A stretch of 64,000 bases of DNA from assembly GCF_900103405.1 (NCBI RefSeq), contig NZ_FNHX01000009.1:62001-126000 (forward strand). The letters run 5' to 3'. The DNA comes from Polaromonas sp. JS666. GTDB taxonomy: Bacteria > Pseudomonadota > Gammaproteobacteria > Burkholderiales > Burkholderiaceae_C. Below are positions 57,289 through 64,000 of this stretch, piece after piece (within the stretch, counting starts at the first letter, position 1; each line of letters starts with the position of its first letter). A program made the position numbers and the translations under genes. The notes under the pieces are model-generated. The model was not told the DNA's origin. It ran no database searches and saw only the letters and a list, made by a program, of their open reading frames with translations.

Positions 57289-58152
57289 TCAGTAGGTGAC
57301 GGTCAGGGTGCGCGGTGCTGAGCTCGTGCACGTGGCTCCACCGCAGAGGCCGGACTGGCCCGCGGCGATGCTGCCGTTGATCGTGAAATTCTGCGGGAAC
57401 CCGGTGCCGGTCTGGCCCCCAGGGTTGCTCAGCGCCAGGCCGTAGTTGAGGCCCAACAAGGTTCCCCCCGTCGCATCCAGCGCCATGGTGTAGGGTTCGC
57501 CTATGGTGCAGCGCACGGCGTAGGCCGCGCTGGCCGTGGCGGGCGCGGGCTGGAACGAGGTGTAGTTGAACACGATGTTTCCCGGCGGCGTGCTGAGAAG
57601 GCAGACGGACTGGTTGTTGATGCTCACGGGGAAGGTGGGAAAGACGTCCGTGTTGTTGTTCGGGCCGTTGTCATAGCGCAGGCGCATGGTCACGGTATCG
57701 GTGAAGAGTTTGGCGTTTTTGTTGAGCCCGGCTGCGATGCGGCTGTAGAAGACGTGCGTGACGCTGGCTGTCAGGGCCGTGCCGAAGCTCACCGTGCCCG
57801 CGAAGTCCGTGGCATTGGTATAGCCCCATTCCCCGTTGCCTGGCGCTATCCGGAAGAGGTCATAAGCAATCTGGTTGGCCGCGCCGGTGCCGTTTACCGC
57901 CTGGTTGGTGCTGCCTGCGCCCGGGTTGAAGCCGTCGTCGGCCCGCAGGGTGTAGGGCGAGGTGGTCGGATCCGCGGGGCCGCGTGTGCAATTGATGGTC
58001 ACGCTCCAGGCGCCCGTGGTGGGGTTGGGATCGTTCTCAAAGTACACCATTTGCACGGGTGTCGCCGTGGCATTGCAGACCAGCGCGGCCATGGCCGGTG
58101 CCGCGCACAGCAGGGACAGGCCCGTCGCCGCGGCGAGGCGCCAGGTTTTCAT
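57289..58152 (-). CDS. two-domain spore coat U protein, Csu tip-adhesin-like, copy 1
   Basis: 287 residues from ATG 58152 with signal peptide MKTWRLAAATGLSLLCAAPA then MA. Two SCPU domains, the second starting near NNQSVCLLSTPPGNIVFNYT, ending APRTLTVTY. A TTG at 58161 overlapping the usher stop (TTGA) has a better-spaced AGGAG and may be the true start, adding three residues. Equivalent to CsuE, the tip subunit with a two-domain build. Confidence 0.84.
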   Translation of the reverse strand: MKTWRLAAATGLSLLCAAPAMAALVCNATATPVQMVYFENDPNPTTGAWSVTINCTRGPADPTTSPYTLRADDGFNPGAGSTNQAVNGTGAANQIAYDLFRIAPGNGEWGYTNATDFAGTVSFGTALTASVTHVFYSRIAAGLNKNAKLFTDTVTMRLRYDNGPNNNTDVFPTFPVSINNQSVCLLSTPPGNIVFNYTSFQPAPATASAAYAVRCTIGEPYTMALDATGGTLLGLNYGLALSNPGGQTGTGFPQNFTINGSIAAGQSGLCGGATCTSSAPRTLTVTY

Positions 58153-58157
58153 GAGAT

Positions 58158-60563
58158 TCAAGGTTTCACTCCTGGGCAGTGGACCGGGCCCACGCGGGTG
58201 ATGTCTTCGGGGCTGCCGGGCGGTAGCTCGACGGTAAAGGTGCAACTCGCGCCATTCCATTTCAGGCGCAGGCGATTGGTGGCTTGCAGGCCGGTGACGA
58301 AGGCCTCGCCGCGCCGGGCGACGAAGAATTCTTTTTTGTCGCCAATCAGTTCGATCTCGGCGCCGGCCGGCGCGGGCTCGCCGTTGTCAAGCACGATGCG
58401 GATCAGGGCCCCGCGGCCCGAGCGCACGGGAAAGCTGATCTTGACCCCACCGCGCAGGGCCGGCACAGCCTCCTGTTCGATGGAGTCGAGTTCGGCGCTG
58501 ATGGGCAACTCGGCAGGGTCCAGCCGCACGCTGTTGCGCTGGAAGGGCAACAAGCGAGGCAGCAGCGCCACGCCGTTTTCGTCGGTACGGGTCAGCGTGC
58601 TGCCCTGAAAGCCCACGCCGACATTGGCATAGCCCGGGACTTCGACAATCGCGAAGCTGTCCTGCACCCGGCGTGTGGCGAAGGCCTGGCCTTCTGCCAC
58701 GACCATGCCGCCAATCAGGCCCAGGCGCAGGTTCTGCTGGTTCTGGCCAGCGTTGACGTCGGCGGAAAACAGGCCTTTGCTGCCTTGGTAGTAGGCGCCG
58801 CCTTCCGTATAAGCACTGTCGGCGCGAGAGCCCAGCGCCGTGCGCCAGCCCCAGCCGGTTTCAGCGCTCAGGGCCCGGCTGGCGTTCACATAGCCTTCGG
58901 TGGTTCCGCTGCGGGTGGTGACGCCCGAAGCAATCGTGATGCGGTTGTCCAGCGGCACGATCAGGGTCGCACCCACCGACGTGCCGGAGGTGATTCCGCT
59001 GAGCCGGGTGGCGCTGAGCGTCAGGGCGCTGTGTTGCCCGAGCCGCATGGTGTAGTTGAGGCTCAAGGTGTCGAGTTTGCCGGTGTCGTAGTTGTCAAAG
59101 CCCGCGTAGCTGATGTTGAAGGCCCCGAACTTGTCGGTGCTGTAGCTGTAGCTGGCGGTGGTTTGCAGGCGCGGCAGCGGGCTTGCCGTGTCTATGCCCA
59201 GTTGCCGGTAGCCGCGCGAGGCGCCTTCCACGCTCAGCGAAACGCCGTGGCGCAAGCCGGTACGCTCTATGCCGACCAGCCAGTTGTGGCCGCGGCCGGC
59301 GGTGTCGCTGCGGCTGAAGGAGACCGCGGTTTGGCCCAGCATCTGGAAGGGCAGCTCATAGCTGGCGCCCGCGCCCACGCGCGCCAGCGGACGGGACCAT
59401 TCGCCGTTGGCCTCGACGGTGATGCTTTTGGTGAGGCCCTGGCGCCACAGGCCCGAGACAAAACGCGGGCCGTAGTCGGCGTTCTCGGTGCCCAGCTGGT
59501 TGCGTATGGCGCCCAGCTCGAAGCTCCAGTCGCTGAGGTTTTCTTCCAGCAGGTTGGCATTGCTGAAAAAAGACTGGGTGATGACGGTCTCGCGGCCCAG
59601 GATGTCGCGCACCACCACCCGCGCCTCGCCGGCGCCTGTCAGCGCGGGGAAGTTGTCGATGCTGAAGGGGCCCGAGGGCACCTTGGAGGTCTGCCGTAGC
59701 GCGTCATTGACATACAGCTCCACGGTGCTGGGCGCGGCCGACAGCCCAGTGACCGTGGGGATGGGCTGGGTGACAAAGCCGGGCTGCAGGGAAAAATTTT
59801 TCGCAAACTGCACGCCGCCGAAATAAACCGGGCGCCCCGAGATGCCGGTGCGCGTGCTGCTGTCGCCCAGGCGCAGAGTGCTGTTGGACTCCAGGAAATT
59901 GCGCGTGTAGGTGGTTTCCAGCCGCCGCCATGAGGCCTTGAGCGTCGGGTCCTGGCTGACAAGGTTGCGCCCGACATAGCTGCTGGTCAACAGCCCCCAT
60001 TGCCCCGAGAACCCGAATTCGGTCAAAGCGCCCAGGTCGCGGGCCGTTGTGCTGCCGCCTATGGAGTCGCGGCTGTGGCTGGTGAGGTAATTGAGGTCGT
60101 AGTTGGCAAAGAAGGCCGGGATGGACGGCGACAACGGCGGACGCATGGCCGACTCCTGCGTCAGGCGCACGGCATTGAAGGCCGAGGGGGAAAATATCAG
60201 GTCGACCGACTGCTCGGCAAAATTCAGCCGCGCCTCGAACCCAGGGATGGCAGAGAGCGCGTACCAGCGCTGGCCCTGGAAATCAATGTCCTGCGCGCTC
60301 GGGCGGCGGTTCAGCCGCCATTCCTCGAAAGCGTCCTCGGGCGCATACAGAATGCCGTTGCGCTCCAGCAGGGTCCAGACCCCGCCCTTGGTGCTGTTGA
60401 TGAAGACTTCGAGCGGAAGCAGGCGGTCATTGGCGGCGCGCGCCGCCGGCGGCGCGTTGGCGGGTGCCGTGGTTTGGGCCTGCGCGGCCAGGGCGCAGCA
60501 CAGGCCGGCGATGCCAATGGCCAGGGAATGCATTCGTAAGACCTGCTGACGCCTCCTCGTCAT
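58158..60563 (-). CDS. fimbrial outer membrane usher protein (CsuD-like)
   Basis: 801 residues. A signal peptide (MHSLAIGIAGLCCALAAQAQ) is followed by an N-terminal chaperone-docking domain, a 24-strand barrel region with alternating hydrophobicity, a plug-like segment near APSTVELYVNDALRQTSKVP, and C-terminal periplasmic domains (GVALLPRLLPFQRNSVRLDP). It secretes and assembles the pilus across the outer membrane. ATG 60563 lies 10 nt after the chaperone stop; ATG 60533 with an AGGT upstream is an alternative. Confidence 0.88.
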   Translation of the reverse strand: MTRRRQQVLRMHSLAIGIAGLCCALAAQAQTTAPANAPPAARAANDRLLPLEVFINSTKGGVWTLLERNGILYAPEDAFEEWRLNRRPSAQDIDFQGQRWYALSAIPGFEARLNFAEQSVDLIFSPSAFNAVRLTQESAMRPPLSPSIPAFFANYDLNYLTSHSRDSIGGSTTARDLGALTEFGFSGQWGLLTSSYVGRNLVSQDPTLKASWRRLETTYTRNFLESNSTLRLGDSSTRTGISGRPVYFGGVQFAKNFSLQPGFVTQPIPTVTGLSAAPSTVELYVNDALRQTSKVPSGPFSIDNFPALTGAGEARVVVRDILGRETVITQSFFSNANLLEENLSDWSFELGAIRNQLGTENADYGPRFVSGLWRQGLTKSITVEANGEWSRPLARVGAGASYELPFQMLGQTAVSFSRSDTAGRGHNWLVGIERTGLRHGVSLSVEGASRGYRQLGIDTASPLPRLQTTASYSYSTDKFGAFNISYAGFDNYDTGKLDTLSLNYTMRLGQHSALTLSATRLSGITSGTSVGATLIVPLDNRITIASGVTTRSGTTEGYVNASRALSAETGWGWRTALGSRADSAYTEGGAYYQGSKGLFSADVNAGQNQQNLRLGLIGGMVVAEGQAFATRRVQDSFAIVEVPGYANVGVGFQGSTLTRTDENGVALLPRLLPFQRNSVRLDPAELPISAELDSIEQEAVPALRGGVKISFPVRSGRGALIRIVLDNGEPAPAGAEIELIGDKKEFFVARRGEAFVTGLQATNRLRLKWNGASCTFTVELPPGSPEDITRVGPVHCPGVKP

Positions 60564-60573
60564 GGAGCTTCGG

Positions 60574-61305
60574 TCAAGGCAGGGTGGTGCTGGTCGTCTG
60601 GCTTTGGCCGTCGTCAAAGGTCACCACAAGCTTGGCTTCGCCCGCCGTGATGGCCTGTTCGCTTTTCAGGCCGACGATTTTGCTGGCGCCCGGCAGGATG
60701 TAGATGCCGCCTTCGAACTTGGCCAGGGCCTGCTCGCCCCGCATCAGCGTCGCTTCGCGGATCTGTGCATAGGCTGTGCCTGTATTGCCGCACTGCAAGC
60801 CCACGGTTTTGGCTTCGGGACGCTGGACGGTGCAGCTCACCTGGCGCTTGGCCACGGGCGGGGTGATAAACACCGGCATGCTCAGGGCCAGCGCGATGGG
60901 AATCTGTATGCCCGATGCCGGCGAGGCTTCCGGCACCTCGCGGATGATCATGCGGTAGGTCAGCTGCCGGCTGGCGTCGGCCGGCTTGAGCAGGGCCAGT
61001 CGCACCACCTGGCGCGCCTTGGGGCCCAGCTTGATGATGGGTGGCGCCAGGATCAGGTCTTCCGTGAGCACCAGTTCGTCGGTGCCGTCCGGCTTCTGGC
61101 TCCAGGTGTTGATATCGGCCTGCAACACCACTTCGGTGTCGGCTTCGTTGGTCAGGGTGACGGCGATCGCGCGGTCGCGCGGTGTCATGTAAAGACGCAC
61201 GGGCGTCACGGAAAACACGCCAGCCGTGGCGGGGGCCCAGGGCGCAAGCAGACTCAGCAGGAGAGTGTAGGTGACGAGGCTGCTTCGGCGCTTTGGGACG
61301 TTCAT
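60574..61305 (-). CDS. fimbrial periplasmic chaperone (CsuC-like)
   Basis: 243 residues, PapD-like two-domain immunoglobulin fold with signal peptide (VTYTLLLSLLAPWAPATAG). FSVTPVRLYMTPRDRAIAVT with the subunit-anchoring region, ILAPPIIKLGPKARQVVRLA before the G1 strand, and RQLTYRMIIREVPEA typical of the archaic (sigma) type. Stabilises SCPU subunits and delivers them to the usher. Starts 3 nt after the stop of the previous gene. Confidence 0.88.
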   Translation of the reverse strand: MNVPKRRSSLVTYTLLLSLLAPWAPATAGVFSVTPVRLYMTPRDRAIAVTLTNEADTEVVLQADINTWSQKPDGTDELVLTEDLILAPPIIKLGPKARQVVRLALLKPADASRQLTYRMIIREVPEASPASGIQIPIALALSMPVFITPPVAKRQVSCTVQRPEAKTVGLQCGNTGTAYAQIREATLMRGEQALAKFEGGIYILPGASKIVGLKSEQAITAGEAKLVVTFDDGQSQTTSTTLP

Positions 61306-61307
61306 CC

Positions 61308-61868
61308 CTAGAAGGATACCAGCATCTCGATGGATTTCGGTTGATTGCCGGCGTGGGCAAGGCGCACTGTCGTGAGCGTTCCCTTGACGTCCTGGAAGCG
61401 CAAACGGGCCTGTTTTTCGATCTCGGCGGCTTCCGGGCCCATGGCATATCGCCGGCTTTCGAATTCCCAGCCGTCGTCCACTTCGTCACCGGCCGTGGCT
61501 ACGCGCTGGTCATCCAGGCGGCAGGCCATGCGCGAGGCCTGGTCGCCGCGGGAGATCTCGCTGCGGCAATAGTCGGGGAGCAGCGAATCGCGGGTGGGGC
61601 GAAAGCCTGGCAAGAACCGGGCATTTCCCAGGGCGTTGGCGTTGCTGACGGGCGCGATACTGACAAAGACGTCGGTGTTGCAGCGCACCTGCACCGAGCT
61701 TGCGCCTGCACCCGCGCCGCTTGCGCTGATACAGGCGTTGCCGTTGCCGGTGGTGTTGCGCGGATCGGTCAGCGTGATCTGGACCGAAAACTGCCCGGCC
61801 GCCGTGCCCGCATAGCTGGCGGCGGCGGCCAGCAGCAGTGCAATACCCAGGGCGGCCTTGCGGATCAT
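61308..61868 (-). CDS. SCPU-like minor pilin
   Basis: 186 residues with signal peptide MIRKAALGIALLLAAAASYA. AGQFSVQITLTDPRNTTGNG opens the mature protein, which ends KSIEMLVSF, the donor-strand-like end of SCPU subunits. It lacks the typical NYTSFQ block of the other subunits, so it is more diverged, perhaps an initiator or adaptor equivalent to CsuA or CsuB. Another ATG at 61889 is possible. Confidence 0.72.
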   Translation of the reverse strand: MIRKAALGIALLLAAAASYAGTAAGQFSVQITLTDPRNTTGNGNACISASGAGAGASSVQVRCNTDVFVSIAPVSNANALGNARFLPGFRPTRDSLLPDYCRSEISRGDQASRMACRLDDQRVATAGDEVDDGWEFESRRYAMGPEAAEIEKQARLRFQDVKGTLTTVRLAHAGNQPKSIEMLVSF

Positions 61869-61903
61869 GGCTGTCAATATGGCTGGCATCAAGCCCGCGG
61901 CGA

Positions 61904-62377
61904 TCAGTAGGTGATCGTCAGGGTCTTGGTCTTGTTGGTCGCAGCCGCATTGGTACATGCTGCTGCCGACGAGGAGCAGGTACCGGCCTGGTTGGCGGCC
62001 ATGGTGCCGTTGACCGTGTAGGCCTGGTTGGCGCCATTGCCGGTGCCACCTGCGGCGCTCAGGCTCAGCGTGTAGGCCAGGCCGACGGCATCATCGGTTA
62101 CACCGGAGTTGCTCAGTGCCATGGTGTAAGGCAGGGAGTTGGTGCAACGAACGTTGAAATCGCCGCCGGTGGAGGTAGCTGCGGTGGTCTGGAACGAGGT
62201 GTAGTTGAACACCACGTTGTTGATGGTCGCTCCGGTGGGGGCCGCGAAGGAGTTGATTTCGCACTTCGAGGTCAGGTTGATCACGACATCGAAGGTGCCG
62301 GCGGCCGTTGCTGCCTGGGCGGGCACGGAAGCAATGGCGGCAAGGCCGAGGGCGATTACTAAAATAAGCTTTTTCAT
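61904..62377 (-). CDS. spore coat U major pilin (CsuA/B-like)
   Basis: 157 residues, signal peptide MKKLILVIALGLAAIASVPA then QA. One SCPU domain: AGTFDVVINLTSKCEINSFA, VVFNYTSFQTTAATSTGGDF with the core Cys pair, ending KTKTLTITY. GGAGACC lies 7 nt before the start. First gene of the operon and likely the main shaft subunit, expressed most strongly. Confidence 0.86.
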   Translation of the reverse strand: MKKLILVIALGLAAIASVPAQAATAAGTFDVVINLTSKCEINSFAAPTGATINNVVFNYTSFQTTAATSTGGDFNVRCTNSLPYTMALSNSGVTDDAVGLAYTLSLSAAGGTGNGANQAYTVNGTMAANQAGTCSSSAAACTNAAATNKTKTLTITY

Positions 62378-62592
62378 GACGGGTCTCCGGTTGAGTGAAC
62401 GAGTTGACGGGGGACAAACTGTGAAGGTGAGTGAACTGTAACTAGGTATTTCTAAAAAACGCACATTTGTAACCGTAACAGAGCACCGGAGTAGGGAATT
62501 TATCACGTCAGATCGTTGAAAAGATTGGATTTATTTATAAATGAATCCAAAAGAATTACACGTAACAAAGGTAAATACGACCCATCGAGTTG

Positions 62593-62613
62593 GCTATTTC
62601 CCGTGCAAATAGC
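62593..62613. promoter_or_regulatory. palindrome upstream of htpG
   Basis: GCTATTT (62593-62599) and AAATAGC (62607-62613) are inverted 7-mers with a 7-bp spacer, 27 bp before the htpG start, in an AT-rich 260-bp region between divergent htpG and pilus genes. Not a CIRCE element. A regulator site or mRNA 5' hairpin is possible. Confidence 0.4.
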
Positions 62614-62639
62614 GAGTTAGTAACAGATTTGAAACAACT

Positions 62640-64000
62640 ATGACCGAGACCATGCAAAAACAAACCCTTTCCTTCCAGGCCGAGGTGGCGCAGCTGCTCA
62701 AGCTGGTCACCCACTCGCTGTACTCCAACCCCGAGATCTTTCTGCGCGAGCTGATTTCCAATGCGTCGGATGCCTGCGACAAGCTGCGTTTCGAGGCGCT
62801 CAACGACGCTGCGCTCTACGAGAACGATGCCGAACTCAAGGTGCGCGTGAGCTTTGACAAGGCCGCGAGCACGCTGACCATCACCGACAACGGCATTGGC
62901 TTGTCACAGCAGGAAGCCATCGACAACCTGGGCACCATCGCCAAGAGCGGCACGCGCGATTTCATGGCCAAACTCTCGGGCGACCAGAAAAACGACGCCC
63001 AGCTGATAGGCCAGTTCGGCGTGGGTTTTTATTCGGGCTTTATCGTGGCGGACAAGATCACGGTGGAAAGCCGCCGCGCGGGCCTGCCGGCGGGCCAGGG
63101 CGTGCGCTGGGCCAGCGACGGCACCGGCGAATTCGAGGTCAGCGAGATCGAGCGCGCCGAGCGCGGCACCAGCATCATCCTGCACCTGAAGGAAGATTCG
63201 CTCGACTACCTCAATGCCTGGAAGCTCAAGGGCATCATCAACAAATACTCCGACCACATCTCGCTGCCCATCCTGATGCAGAAAGAGGAATGGAAAGAGG
63301 GCGAAAACGACCAGCCCGGCGAGATGGTGACGACCGGCGAGTGGGAAACCGTCAACCAGGCCGCGGCGCTGTGGACGCGCGCCAAGAAGGACATCACCCA
63401 GGACCAGTACGACGAGTTCTACCGCCAGCTCAGCTACGACAGCGAGGCGCCGCTGGCCACCACGCACAACCGCGTGGAGGGCTCGACCGAGTACACGCAG
63501 CTGCTGTTCATCCCGGCCAAGGCGCCCATGGACATGTTCAACCGCGACAAGGCGGCGGGCGTGAAGCTGTATGTCAAGCGCGTCTTCATCATGGACGACG
63601 CCCAGGCGCTGATGCCGACCTACCTGCGCTTCGTCAAGGGCGTGGTGGACTCGTCCGACCTGCCGCTCAACGTCTCGCGTGAACTGCTGCAGGAAAGCCG
63701 CGCCGTCAAGGCGATCCGCGAAGGCTGCACCAAGCGCGTGCTGGGCATGATCGAGGACCTGGCCGCCAACGATGCCGAAAAGTTCAAGACCTTTTACGCC
63801 GAGTTCGGCGCCGTACTCAAGGAAGGCCTGGGCGAGGATTTCGCGAACCGCGAGCGCCTGGCCAAGCTGCTGCGTTTCGCCTCCTCGACCACCGACACGG
63901 TGAGCGTGGGTTTTGCCGACTACAAGGCGCGCATGAAGGACGGCCAGGACGCGATCTACTACATCACCGCCGATACGCTGGCCGCCGCGAAGAACAGCCC
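62640..64000 (+). CDS. htpG: molecular chaperone HtpG (Hsp90), 5' part
   Basis: 453 codons are visible before the window ends, of about 640 expected. The GHKL ATPase domain is clear: [40 protein letters not shown] and [15 protein letters not shown]. The middle domain follows, with [16 protein letters not shown]. Cytoplasmic ATP-dependent chaperone. ATG 62640 ([13 protein letters not shown]) is used; ATG 62652 is also possible. No clear sigma32 promoter was found. Confidence 0.95.
   Translation, partial: MTETMQKQTLSFQAEVAQLLKLVTHSLYSNPEIFLRELISNASDACDKLRFEALNDAALYENDAELKVRVSFDKAASTLTITDNGIGLSQQEAIDNLGTIAKSGTRDFMAKLSGDQKNDAQLIGQFGVGFYSGFIVADKITVESRRAGLPAGQGVRWASDGTGEFEVSEIERAERGTSIILHLKEDSLDYLNAWKLKGIINKYSDHISLPILMQKEEWKEGENDQPGEMVTTGEWETVNQAAALWTRAKKDITQDQYDEFYRQLSYDSEAPLATTHNRVEGSTEYTQLLFIPAKAPMDMFNRDKAAGVKLYVKRVFIMDDAQALMPTYLRFVKGVVDSSDLPLNVSRELLQESRAVKAIREGCTKRVLGMIEDLAANDAEKFKTFYAEFGAVLKEGLGEDFANRERLAKLLRFASSTTDTVSVGFADYKARMKDGQDAIYYITADTLAAAKNS

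Noticed and set aside
62507..62639. Sigma32 or CIRCE heat-shock control of htpG
   Set aside because: CCCATCGA near 62581 has no matching -35 element, and no TTAGCACTC-type repeat is present.

Overview
The window looks like chromosomal DNA of a GC-rich betaproteobacterium, most likely Burkholderiales and probably Comamonadaceae. This is inferred from GC-rich codon use, ribosomal gene order, many Bug/TctC-type receptors, CoA-dependent aromatic acid catabolism and a dispersed GC-rich repeat. I see no integrase, transposase, phage structural gene, CRISPR array or rRNA gene.

Layout. (1) 1-3.8 kb: end of a GlpSTPQUV-type glycerol ABC importer (DUF2160 membrane protein, substrate-binding protein) and glpD. 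(2) 4.1-13.1 kb: spc and alpha ribosomal operons, rplN to rplQ, with secY, infA, rpmJ and rpoA. They start abruptly at rplN behind their own sigma70 promoter, and hairpins flank rpsD. An initiator tRNA-Met follows rplQ. (3) 13.2-15.5 kb: a recombination scar where a truncated HlyC-like lysine acyltransferase meets a truncated Sel1-repeat gene, then a DUF1840 protein, a 2OG-Fe(II) dioxygenase and two copies of a ~92-bp repeat. (4) 15.6-22.95 kb: a tightly coupled seven-gene operon for aerobic aryl-CoA degradation, best matching 2-aminobenzoate (anthranilate), with salicylate as the alternative. It encodes a monooxygenase/OYE fusion, MarR, enoyl-CoA hydratase, acyl-CoA dehydrogenase, CoA ligase, thioesterase and RidA. 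(5) 23.0-26.4 kb: an AT-richer island with a leaderless TraB/GumN protein, two small unknown proteins (one with a Cas2/VapD-like N-terminus) and a divergent P-loop ATPase. (6) 26.5-39.9 kb: two orphan Bug receptors, a complete Liv-type ABC importer between two acyl-CoA ligases, a Tat-exported receptor and a divergent Crp/Fnr regulator. (7) 39.9-42.95 kb: HD hydrolase, PPOX flavoprotein, LysR regulator, TauE/SafE exporter. (8) 43.1-51.2 kb: kdpFABCDE with an extra 34-aa membrane peptide and a KdpE-box-like promoter element. (9) 51.3-55.5 kb: pseudouridine synthase, a 114-bp folded repeat, lone receiver, serine hydrolase, alpha/beta hydrolase. (10) 55.6-62.4 kb: an archaic (Csu-like) chaperone-usher pilus operon with a duplicated two-domain SCPU tip gene. 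(11) 62.6 kb to the end: 5' part of htpG.

How the genes work together. Regions 4 and 6 read as one aromatic acid locus: uptake by Bug receptors and the Liv importer, CoA activation by three ligases, ring attack by the monooxygenase/OYE fusion, then beta-oxidation-like steps, with control by MarR and Crp/Fnr proteins. The island of region 5 sits between them as an insertion and is the best candidate here for an undescribed system. Functional statements rest on motifs read by eye; no database search was run.
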